In this document: in pieces, positions 48,823 to 55,697 of the stretch
Numbering within the stretch: the stretch's first letter is position 1
Layout of the letters: each line of letters opens with the position of its first letter
Assembly (NCBI RefSeq): GCF_000212735.1
Contig: NC_015510.1
Coordinates: forward strand, 4,713,001-4,777,000
DNA from: Haliscomenobacter hydrossis DSM 1100
Lineage (GTDB): Bacteria > Bacteroidota > Bacteroidia > Chitinophagales > Saprospiraceae
Direction of reading: 5' to 3'
Length of the DNA: 64,000 bases
Made by a program: the position numbers and the translations under genes
Notes under the pieces: model-generated
Told to the model about the DNA's origin: nothing
The model's input: only the letters and a program-made list of their open reading frames with translations
Database searches by the model: none

Positions 48823-49576
48823 AGCACAATTTAACCAGAATATACAGAATGGAAGGACACAACAAACAGCCCAAACCCGTATAAAACGTTGCCGTCATAG
48901 CGCCATAAGGTACCAATTTGGGGTCGGTAGCGGCCAGTCCTGCCGCAACGCCACTCGTCGTACCCATCAAGCCACCATAAATCATCGCCGCTTGCGGGTT
49001 GTTCAAACCAATGAAGCGGGCTACAAAAGGCGTGCCGATGGTCACCAGAATCGATTTGACCACCCCGGCGGCAATACTGATGGCCACCACCTCCGAACTA
49101 GCCCCCACCGCCGTTCCCGTTACCGGGCCCACCACAAAAGTACAAGCCCCTGCGCCGATGGTCGTGATGCTGGCCGCGTCCTGGTAACCCATCGCTACCG
49201 CGATAATTGCTCCTACCGTAAAGGACAGGATCACCCCCACAAAAAGGGACACAATTCCCGCCAATCCCGTTTTTTTGATGATGCCAAAGCTGGCACCCAT
49301 GGCTGTAGAAACGATGGCGAAATCCCGGAACATGGCCCCGCCCATAAGTTCAAAACCGGATAACTGTTGGATGTCGGCGATGCCCTTGGTTCCACCAGTC
49401 ACCATGCCGCCGATGTAGGCGAGTACCAATCCGGTAAAGATGGCAATGGCCGAACCGGGGATTTTTTTGTTGGTCAAGACCCTGGATAGGTATTCGGAGC
49501 AGTACGTCACGACGCCCGTGACCAAAAAGGCGACCACAAGCCCGTTTTTGACCAAAACTGTAGTGATATAGTCCAT
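48812..49576 (-). CDS. madM: Malonate transporter subunit MadM
   Basis: The 254-residue membrane protein has about eight hydrophobic segments. It matches MadM, the large subunit of the two-component sodium-coupled malonate carrier: GVVTYCSEYLSRVLTNKKIPGSAIAIFTGLVLAYIGG, GGAMFRDFAIVSTAMGASFG, GPVTGTAVGASSEV and YGGLMGTTSGVAAGLAATDP. It starts 3 bases after the madL stop, so the two are one operon. No malonate decarboxylase or malonyl-CoA synthetase gene is next to it, so the fate of imported malonate is not shown. Its C-terminus overlaps the regulator gene's 3' end on the other strand. Confidence 0.92.
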   Translation of the reverse strand: MDYITTVLVKNGLVVAFLVTGVVTYCSEYLSRVLTNKKIPGSAIAIFTGLVLAYIGGMVTGGTKGIADIQQLSGFELMGGAMFRDFAIVSTAMGASFGIIKKTGLAGIVSLFVGVILSFTVGAIIAVAMGYQDAASITTIGAGACTFVVGPVTGTAVGASSEVVAISIAAGVVKSILVTIGTPFVARFIGLNNPQAAMIYGGLMGTTSGVAAGLAATDPKLVPYGAMTATFYTGLGCLLCPSILYILVKLCFNS

Positions 49577-49579
49577 CGG

Positions 49580-49942
49580 TTATGCTGCTTTGGGGCTGAG
49601 TTTGGAAAGGAGCGGCATCACTGCGAGGCAAACCAACACGGGAATGATGCCTGCCAGCAGTGCCACCAAACCACTGGACAACGCAACGCGCACATTTTGA
49701 ATGGCCGACATGGCCACAATGACGGGGATGTACATTTTGCTCCAAAACATGACGCCTTCTTCCATTTCCTGGTGAAAACGTCCGCGTTGTTCCAACCAAT
49801 TTTGGGCGAGGATCAGCAATAGCATCGCGAATCCGACGCCGCCGACATTGGCGTCAATGTGCAGGATTCGGCCCAGGGTTTCTCCGCTGAGTTGGCCGAT
49901 GATGAAGCAGGCGGCGAGTAATGCGACTCCTCTGATGAGCAT
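49580..49942 (-). CDS. madL: Malonate transporter subunit MadL
   Basis: The 120-residue membrane protein has about four hydrophobic segments and the MadL pattern: MLIRGVALLAACFIIGQ, GRILHIDANVGGVGFAMLLL, EEGVMFWSKMYIPVIVAMSA and SGLVALLAG. It is the small subunit of the MadLM malonate carrier and is followed immediately by madM. The 104 bp between its start and the first tRNA gene show no other gene. Confidence 0.92.
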   Translation of the reverse strand: MLIRGVALLAACFIIGQLSGETLGRILHIDANVGGVGFAMLLLILAQNWLEQRGRFHQEMEEGVMFWSKMYIPVIVAMSAIQNVRVALSSGLVALLAGIIPVLVCLAVMPLLSKLSPKAA

Positions 49943-50046
49943 GAAAGATAATTTTCCGGGTAAGATAAAGAGATAAGCGGGTGGGAATAGTTAGGTGCAA
50001 AAAAAAAGTCTCCAAGTTGTACAACTTGAAGACTTCCGCTGTTAAG

Positions 50047-50120
50047 CGGTCCGGACGGGACTCGAACCCGCGACCCCCTGCGTGACAGGCAGGTATTCTA
50101 ACCAACTGAACTACCGAACC
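50047..50120 (-). tRNA. tRNA-Asp (anticodon GTC), copy 1
   Basis: The 74-nt cloverleaf has acceptor GGTTCGG paired with CCGGACC (one G-U), a D stem GTTC/GAAT, and anticodon stem-loop CCTGCCTGTCACGCAGG with GTC. The T arm is GCGGGTTCGAGTCCCGT. Discriminator G73 is the Asp identity base. CCA is not encoded. It is identical to the copy at 50267-50340. Confidence 0.95.
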
Positions 50121-50130
50121 ATACTCTTTA

Positions 50131-50203
50131 AGATTCGACGGAACCCGAACTGGCGACTCTCCCGATGAAATCGGGATATTCTAACCAACTGAACTACCGA
50201 ACC
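50131..50203 (-). tRNA. tRNA-like sequence with Glu anticodon TTC, copy 1 (possible pseudogene)
   Basis: The first 27 nt are identical to the neighbouring tRNA-Asp. The anticodon arm TCCCG-ATTTCAT-CGGGA carries TTC. The T stem has mismatches (GCCAG against TCCGT), T-loop position 58 is G rather than A, and the discriminator would be T. The acceptor pairs only if the 3' half is one base shorter. It is either a diverged tRNA-Glu or a decayed copy. Confidence 0.5.
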
Positions 50204-50234
50204 AAAAATTCGTTTCGATCTACTTTTCTTATCT

Positions 50235-50256
50235 GGGCATCCACAAAGGGATGCCC
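50235..50256. other. Hairpin between the two tRNA cassettes
   Basis: GGGCATCC-ACAAAG-GGATGCCC forms a perfect 8-bp stem with a 6-nt loop. No T-run follows on the minus strand, so it may be a processing signal rather than a terminator. Confidence 0.45.
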
Positions 50257-50266
50257 CTAATGTTGG

Positions 50267-50340
50267 CGGTCCGGACGGGACTCGAACCCGCGACCCCCTG
50301 CGTGACAGGCAGGTATTCTAACCAACTGAACTACCGAACC
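50267..50340 (-). tRNA. tRNA-Asp (anticodon GTC), copy 2
   Basis: This is the same 74-nt sequence as copy 1, 220 bp away, part of a 157-bp direct duplication that also contains the Glu-anticodon tRNA-like sequence. All arms pair normally. Confidence 0.95.
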
Positions 50341-50350
50341 ATACTCTTTA

Positions 50351-50423
50351 AGATTCGACGAAACTCGAACTGGCGACTCTCCCGATGAAATCGGGATATT
50401 CTAACCAACTGAACTACCGAACC
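50351..50423 (-). tRNA. tRNA-like sequence with Glu anticodon TTC, copy 2 (possible pseudogene)
   Basis: It differs from copy 1 at two T-arm positions: TTCGAGT loop instead of TTCGGGT, and TTCGT instead of TCCGT. This version has a normal A58 and a better T stem. The acceptor register and T discriminator remain abnormal. It would be transcribed first of the four. Confidence 0.5.
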
Positions 50424-50625
50424 TTGATAGGCAGCCGAAACTGCCTAATAGATCGAAACAATATATATGGTAACAGAAGCAGCAACTAGTGGTGCCTCTG
50501 GAACGCACGCTAACGCTTTTCGCTAACGTGGCTGCAAATGTAATTTGAGTTACGCTAACTTGCAACTGATTTCCATCAAAAAATAAAAAAAAACTGTCCT
50601 TTCCATTTTCCATACAGGTAATTGT

Positions 50626-50633
50626 TAATTTTG
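50626..50633 (+). promoter_or_regulatory. Candidate -7 element (TAATTTTG) of the accA operon
   Basis: It matches TAnnTTTG, 24 nt before the accA start. No clear -33 TTG was found at the expected spacing. The stretch from the last tRNA-like sequence (50424) to here holds no gene. Confidence 0.45.
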
Positions 50634-50657
50634 CCCTTCTAATCTAATTGTATAGCT

Positions 50658-51635
50658 ATGGTCTTTTTGGAGTTTGAAAAGCCGCTGGAAATATTGTACG
50701 AGCAACTGGAAAAGCTCAAGGAAATCGGTGCGAGCGGAGAGATCGACGTTTCCGAGTCAATAAAAGCCCTGGAGACCAAAATTTCGGAAAAGCGAAAAGA
50801 GCTTTACGACCACCTCACCGGATGGCAAAGAGTTCAGCTTTCGCGCCACCCGGAGCGGCCGTACACCCTTTTTTACATCAACCAGATGTGCAACAAGTTT
50901 ATTGAGTTGCACGGTGACCGCTATGTAAAGGACGACAAAGCCATCGTAGGTGGTCTGGCGGAAATAGATGGACAAACCGTCGTCATCCTGGGCCATCAAA
51001 AAGGTACCAATACCAAAATGCGCCAGTACCGCAACTTTGGTATGGCCAATCCCGATGGTTACCGCAAGGCGCTGCGCCTGATGAAAATAGCCGAACGTTT
51101 TGGCTTTCCCGTGATTACCCTGATCGATACCCCCGGAGCTTACCCCGGTTTGGAAGCCGAAGAACGTGGACAAGCCGAAGCCATTGCCCGCAACCTTTTT
51201 GAGATGGCCCAGTTGAAAACCCAGATCATCTGTGTGATCATCGGAGAAGGTGCCTCGGGTGGGGCCATCGGCATTGGTTTGGGCGACCGGGTGTTTATGC
51301 TGGAAAACTCCTGGTATTCGGTTATTTCTCCCGAAAACTGCTCAACCATTCTCTGGAGAACCTGGGATTACAAGGAACAAGCCGCTGAAGCCCTTAAACT
51401 CACTGCCGAGCACATGCTGGCCAACGGGCTCATTGATGGCATTATCCCCGAGCCACTCGGCGGCGCCCATTCGGCACCGGAGGAAATGGCTCAGATTTTG
51501 AAGGCTGCAATCAAAAAATCCATCGCTGAGCTAAAAGAACTGGGTACAGAGGAGTTGATCGATGCCCGTGTAGACAAGTACTCCAATATGGGCATGTACG
51601 AATACGTTCCAGTCGAAGCAAAGACCGAGGAATAA
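50658..51635 (+). CDS. accA: Acetyl-CoA carboxylase carboxyltransferase subunit alpha
   Basis: The 325-residue cytoplasmic protein is of normal AccA length. Family features are [18 protein letters not shown] at the start, [116 protein letters not shown] and [12 protein letters not shown]. With AccD and biotin-AccBC it makes malonyl-CoA, the first committed step of fatty acid synthesis. It heads a run with the DUF6913 gene and dapA, with gaps of 11 bp and then an overlap. Confidence 0.97.
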   Translation: MVFLEFEKPLEILYEQLEKLKEIGASGEIDVSESIKALETKISEKRKELYDHLTGWQRVQLSRHPERPYTLFYINQMCNKFIELHGDRYVKDDKAIVGGLAEIDGQTVVILGHQKGTNTKMRQYRNFGMANPDGYRKALRLMKIAERFGFPVITLIDTPGAYPGLEAEERGQAEAIARNLFEMAQLKTQIICVIIGEGASGGAIGIGLGDRVFMLENSWYSVISPENCSTILWRTWDYKEQAAEALKLTAEHMLANGLIDGIIPEPLGGAHSAPEEMAQILKAAIKKSIAELKELGTEELIDARVDKYSNMGMYEYVPVEAKTEE

Positions 51636-51646
51636 ACCAAATTGAA

Positions 51647-52201
51647 ATGAAAATCATTCACGATATCCGAACCTACTTTCGCAACAATTCGCTCAAGAGC
51701 AAATTGAAATTGCGCAGCAACCAAAATCGCAAGCGGATAAACTTTGAGGAAGCACAAACAGTAGGCCTTATTTTTGACGCTACCGACAACGATAAGCGCC
51801 AAACCGCGCTGAGTTATGCGGAAAAATTGAGCAAATTGGGCAAAAAAGTCAAACTGCTCGGTTTTTTTGACAGCAAACAAGACAGCGTTGATTTTACTTT
51901 TGGCTATTTCAACCGCAAAAACATCGACTGGGCATTGCGGCCCAATGGCAAAAGTGTAGAATCTTTTTTACAAGGGGCCTACGATATCCTCATCACGCTC
52001 AACCCCCTGACCAATCAGCATGTGGAGTACATTTCTGCACTCGCCAACGCACACCTCAAAATTGGTCCCAGCACCAATAACATTGACAGCTACGATCTGA
52101 TGATCGATGTACGCAATAAAAATAGTGTGATGGACTTCATCCGCGAGATGGAGCAGTTGTTGACCAAGACAAATATCAAACATGGGGCTAGCAAAGTTTA
52201 G
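51647..52201 (+). CDS. DUF6913-like protein of unknown function
   Basis: The 184-residue cytoplasmic protein has no signal peptide. The N-terminus is basic (YFRNNSLKSKLKLRSNQNRKR), then comes an alpha/beta segment: VGLIFDATDNDKRQTALSYAEKLSKLGKKVKLLGFFDSK, DILITLNPLTNQHVEYISALANAHLKIGP and YDLMIDVRN. It resembles the short DUF6913 proteins commonly encoded just before dapA in Bacteroidota. The function is unknown. It starts 11 bp after accA, and its end overlaps dapA by 20 bases, so it is translationally coupled to it. Confidence 0.8.
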   Translation: MKIIHDIRTYFRNNSLKSKLKLRSNQNRKRINFEEAQTVGLIFDATDNDKRQTALSYAEKLSKLGKKVKLLGFFDSKQDSVDFTFGYFNRKNIDWALRPNGKSVESFLQGAYDILITLNPLTNQHVEYISALANAHLKIGPSTNNIDSYDLMIDVRNKNSVMDFIREMEQLLTKTNIKHGASKV

Positions 52202-53081
52202 AGGAACGGGCGTAGCGCTGATTACCCCTTTCCGCAACAAGGCTATAGATTACGCTGCCCTCGAAACCATTATCGAGCACGTCATTCAAGGGGGCGTTGA
52301 CTACATTGTTTCGTTGGGTACTACTGGCGAGGCAATCACGCTCAGCAGCAAAGAGTGCCGGGAGGTATTCGATTTCACCATCAAAGTGGTAAACGGGCGC
52401 AAGCCGTTGGTTGCCGGCCTGTTTGGCAGCAATTTTACGGAGGCACTGGTAGAAAAGATCCGCAATTACAATCTGGAAGGTTTCGACGCCATCATGTCGA
52501 GTAGCCCGGCTTACAGTAAGCCACCCCAAGAGGGCATCTACCAGCATTACATGCAGATCGCCGGGATTTCACCAGTGCCTATTATCATCTACAATGTTCC
52601 CGGACGCACAGGAAGCAACGTCAAACCCGAAACCATCCTCCGCCTGGCCGAAAGCAGCGCCAAATTTGCAGGGGTGAAAGAAGCTTCCGGTGACCTCAAC
52701 CAGGCCATGAAAATCCTCAAGGATCGTCCCGAGCATTTTGCCGTCATTTCCGGCGACGATGCCCTGACCGTACCCATGATGGCGTGCGGTGGCGATGGTG
52801 CGATTTCCGTGATTGCCAACATGTACCCCGCCCATTTTTCGGCAATGGTGCGTAGCGCGCTGGAAGGGGATTTTCCCACCGCCGCCCGCCTGAATGCCGA
52901 GTTGCTCGACATCCACCAGTGGTTGTACATCGAAAACAACCCGGTAGGGGTAAAGGCTGGCATGGAGATTTTGGGGCTGTGCAGCAAAGAAGTACGGGTG
53001 CCGTTGGTACCGCTTTCGGAGGGAAATTTCCAGAATTTGAAAAGAGAAATGGAGCGGGTGCCGGAATTGGTTTTAGTGTAA
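52182..53081 (+). CDS. dapA: 4-hydroxy-tetrahydrodipicolinate synthase
   Basis: The 299-residue TIM-barrel lyase has the DapA active site: GTTGE with T47/T48, Y137 in IIIYNVPGRTG, and Schiff-base K166 in GVKEASGD. The GDD and GGDGAISVIANM segments lie downstream. It condenses pyruvate with aspartate semialdehyde in lysine and diaminopimelate synthesis. Length and motifs are canonical. No lysine riboswitch is visible; the gene is translated from the accA operon, overlapping the upstream gene by 20 bases. Confidence 0.96.
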   Translation: MGLAKFRGTGVALITPFRNKAIDYAALETIIEHVIQGGVDYIVSLGTTGEAITLSSKECREVFDFTIKVVNGRKPLVAGLFGSNFTEALVEKIRNYNLEGFDAIMSSSPAYSKPPQEGIYQHYMQIAGISPVPIIIYNVPGRTGSNVKPETILRLAESSAKFAGVKEASGDLNQAMKILKDRPEHFAVISGDDALTVPMMACGGDGAISVIANMYPAHFSAMVRSALEGDFPTAARLNAELLDIHQWLYIENNPVGVKAGMEILGLCSKEVRVPLVPLSEGNFQNLKREMERVPELVLV

Positions 53082-53113
53082 GGTTTCGAAAGAAAGTACC
53101 AATATTGATTCAG

Positions 53114-53232
53114 AGCGACACATTTTAACACAAGGGACACAAAGGCTGCACAAAGGACACAAAGACTTGTCAACGTCTAACTTTGTGTCCCTTGTGCAGC
53201 CTTGGTGTCCTTTGTGTTAAAACACATGTCGC
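53114..53232. repeat. Intergenic palindrome with 38-bp core arms of CACAAAGGA-type units
   Basis: The core arms at 53127-53164 and 53181-53218 match at 35 of 38 positions around a 16-nt loop. Outer flanks GCGACACATTTTA and TAAAACACATGTCGC continue the symmetry. Its right flank contains an in-frame ATG (53226) of the P450 gene, which argues for the later start at 53262. Confidence 0.88.
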
Positions 53233-53261
53233 TTTGGGATGAATTACAACCCAAAAATACC

Positions 53262-54608
53262 ATGTCCAGCAACATCCCCACCATTCCTCGCCTCAAAACC
53301 TTGATTACTTCCCTGAAATTCCTCCGCGATCCCATTACGGTGATCAAAGGAAACCTCGCCGAATACGGCCATACCTACCGTTTTTACATCGGCGGCATCA
53401 TCCCGGCCACCTTCACTGCCGACCCGGCTTTTATCCAGCACATCCTGCAAAAGAACCACCGGATGTACAAAAAATCGCCGATTCACTTCGAACATTTGGG
53501 GCATTTTGTGGGCAAAGGCTTATTGACCATTGACGGCGACCACTGGTTGCGCCAACGCCGCCTGATCCAACCCAGTTTTCACCGTTCCCGCCTTGCCAAC
53601 CTTACCCACCTGATGAATGAGGTGATCGTTGAGCGCAGGGCCAAATTTGGCCAAGAGATCCAACAAGGCCCGGTAAATATGGCCGAACACATGATGGACA
53701 TGGCCTTCAACATCATCATGCGCTCCATCTTCAGCGTAAGTGTACCCGAGGAACAGGTGCGCAAAATGAGTGATCAAATTACCCAGATTCAAGCTTTTGT
53801 GATTCAACTTATACGCCAACCTTACCTCAACTGGTGGCGCAAACTAAGTGGCAAAATCAAGGAACACGAGGACATTGCTGCTGACCTGGAGCAGTCGATC
53901 CTGACGCTGGTGCAACAACGCCAAACCAGTGGCGAACAACGCGACGACTTGTTGCAGATGCTGCTCGACTCGCGTTACGAGGACAACGGTGAGGCCATGA
54001 GCCAACAACAATTGCTTGACGAACTCAAGATCATTTTTGTGGCCGGGCACGAAACTTCGGCCAATGGCCTGGCCTGGGCCTGGTATCTGCTCAGTCAACA
54101 TCCCGAGGCAGTCGCCAAAATTCGTACAGAGCTGGATGCTACAGTTGGTGAGCGCATTCCCACTTTTGAAGACTTGCCCAAACTGGAATACCTGAGCCAG
54201 GTGGTTGACGAAGTGCTGCGCATGTACCCTCCCGCCTGGATTACCGATCGGATGGCGGCAGAAGACGATGAGTTCAACGGCATCAAAATTGCCAAAGGTG
54301 CCATCGTTGCCACCTATATTTACGGGGCACACCATTCCCCCGAACATTGGGACGAACCGGAAGTGTTCAAACCCGAACGTTTTGTCAAAGGGGCAAAAAT
54401 TCCGCCTTTTGCATATCTGCCTTTTGGGGGTGGGCCCCGCTTGTGTATCGGCAACCACTTTGCACTGATGGAAATGCAACTGGTGATCGCCGAGATGATC
54501 AAGCGCTATGATTTTGCGCTGGAGCCGGGGCATGAGGTGGTGCCACAGCCTTTGATTACCTTGCGGCCAAAAGATGGGATTTGGATGCGTTTTTGGAAAA
54601 GGCAATAA
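53262..54608 (+). CDS. Cytochrome P450
   Basis: The protein has 448 residues from ATG 53262; ATG 53226 would add 12 but lies in the palindrome flank. P450 features are WLRQRRLIQPSFH (C-helix), the I-helix AGHETSA, the ExxR pair in EVLRMYPPAW, the PERF segment KPERFVKGAKIPPFAYLPF, and the haem-binding loop FGGGPRLCIG with Cys at about 395. It is a soluble bacterial P450 without an N-terminal anchor, close to the CYP102/fatty-acid-hydroxylase-like group. No ferredoxin or reductase gene is adjacent, so redox partners are elsewhere. The substrate is unknown. Confidence 0.93.
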   Translation: MSSNIPTIPRLKTLITSLKFLRDPITVIKGNLAEYGHTYRFYIGGIIPATFTADPAFIQHILQKNHRMYKKSPIHFEHLGHFVGKGLLTIDGDHWLRQRRLIQPSFHRSRLANLTHLMNEVIVERRAKFGQEIQQGPVNMAEHMMDMAFNIIMRSIFSVSVPEEQVRKMSDQITQIQAFVIQLIRQPYLNWWRKLSGKIKEHEDIAADLEQSILTLVQQRQTSGEQRDDLLQMLLDSRYEDNGEAMSQQQLLDELKIIFVAGHETSANGLAWAWYLLSQHPEAVAKIRTELDATVGERIPTFEDLPKLEYLSQVVDEVLRMYPPAWITDRMAAEDDEFNGIKIAKGAIVATYIYGAHHSPEHWDEPEVFKPERFVKGAKIPPFAYLPFGGGPRLCIGNHFALMEMQLVIAEMIKRYDFALEPGHEVVPQPLITLRPKDGIWMRFWKRQ

Positions 54609-54610
54609 GT

Positions 54611-55615
54611 CTATTTACTCAAAAAATCTTCCGAAAGATCCCGCCACAGGGTGTGATAGTGGTAAATACCGCCATCCCGATTGCTGAATTCGATGATGAA
54701 AGAATCCGTCTTGATGGAGTAGTAGTGCAATTCATTGGTATTGTTGCTGCCTTGCCAGGTGAAAACTATCTTTTCTTTGGCCGCCAAAATGCGCTTCATT
54801 TTTTCTTGAGCCAGGGCTGGCGTGAGGTTTTCCACCCAGGCTCTGGCAATGCCTTCTACCAAACGCTGTTGTTTTAGCGTCATTTCCGTATAAAGCACCC
54901 CTTTTTTATCTTTCAGATGGGGCTCCTTTCCCGTTTGGGTCATCACATCCGCATCGACCGGGTGCGGCCCGATCCGGGCTTTTTTCTGCATCGCGGCATT
55001 CAGGTCATTGAACAGTTGATTGCCGAAGTCATTTTCTTCAAACATGAGGTGATGACCCGCGTAAGGCCCGGAAGTGGTTAAGGCCGGATTGATGCCCACA
55101 AACATGGGGGTACAAGTCACGCCTTTAGGGGAATAAGTCAAATTGAGGGAAATGTGGTGCCCTTCAAATTTCCAGGCCCAGACTTTGTCTTTACCTGGCG
55201 TTCCAAAAATGCTGAACCAATAGTTTTGATTGCCGTAACGCTTGGCAATGGGGCTATTGACTTTGCTCAATCGCTCCAGTATACCCTGGTCGTATTGAAT
55301 GATGAAGAGGAATTTTTGGTAGCCTTGCTGACTCAACACACTGCGCAAAAGGCTGTGTAAAATCACCCGTTGCGCATCGTCCAAATCCTTCATTTGGATG
55401 CCCTGGCGGTACACTTGTTCCAGCGGAAGATTGGACCATTTTAGCCTGGAGGTATCTGTAAAAGGTAGATTGGCAACGGTTTTTTGAGCTGGAGTCAAGC
55501 TGGCCAAAAAGTCGGTGGCCGCTTTGAGCGAAGTACTTTGGTCAAAAGTGCTTTGTCCCACTACCGCCAAAGTGATGAACAGCAGTGCAGTACAAGTTGT
55601 AAGTATTTTTTTCAT
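54611..55615 (-). CDS. Secreted DUF3500 protein
   Basis: The 334-residue protein has a signal peptide (..VVGQ). DUF3500 features are WSNLPLEQVYRQGIQMKDLDDAQR, YWFSIFGTPGKDKVWAWKFEGHHISLNLTY, VTCTPMFVGINPA and a C-terminal FTWQGSNNTNELHYYSIKTDSFIIEFSN. The many conserved His residues (EGHH, GHHLMFEE, HPVDAD, YHYHTLWRD) suggest metal binding. No activity is established for the family. It is convergent with the P450 gene, only 2 bp apart, and just downstream of the molybdenum hydroxylase pair on the same strand. Confidence 0.88.
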   Translation of the reverse strand: MKKILTTCTALLFITLAVVGQSTFDQSTSLKAATDFLASLTPAQKTVANLPFTDTSRLKWSNLPLEQVYRQGIQMKDLDDAQRVILHSLLRSVLSQQGYQKFLFIIQYDQGILERLSKVNSPIAKRYGNQNYWFSIFGTPGKDKVWAWKFEGHHISLNLTYSPKGVTCTPMFVGINPALTTSGPYAGHHLMFEENDFGNQLFNDLNAAMQKKARIGPHPVDADVMTQTGKEPHLKDKKGVLYTEMTLKQQRLVEGIARAWVENLTPALAQEKMKRILAAKEKIVFTWQGSNNTNELHYYSIKTDSFIIEFSNRDGGIYHYHTLWRDLSEDFLSK

Positions 55616-55697
55616 GCGACAAGGATTGCAGGTTGTCGGTAAACTTACAACTTTTAACGATAAGAGCCTTGCAAGGGGCTTGGGTTTTCCTGAAAAT

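Noticed and set aside
52182-53081. Lysine riboswitch before dapA
   Set aside because: dapA overlaps the upstream gene by 20 bases, and no structured leader is possible there.
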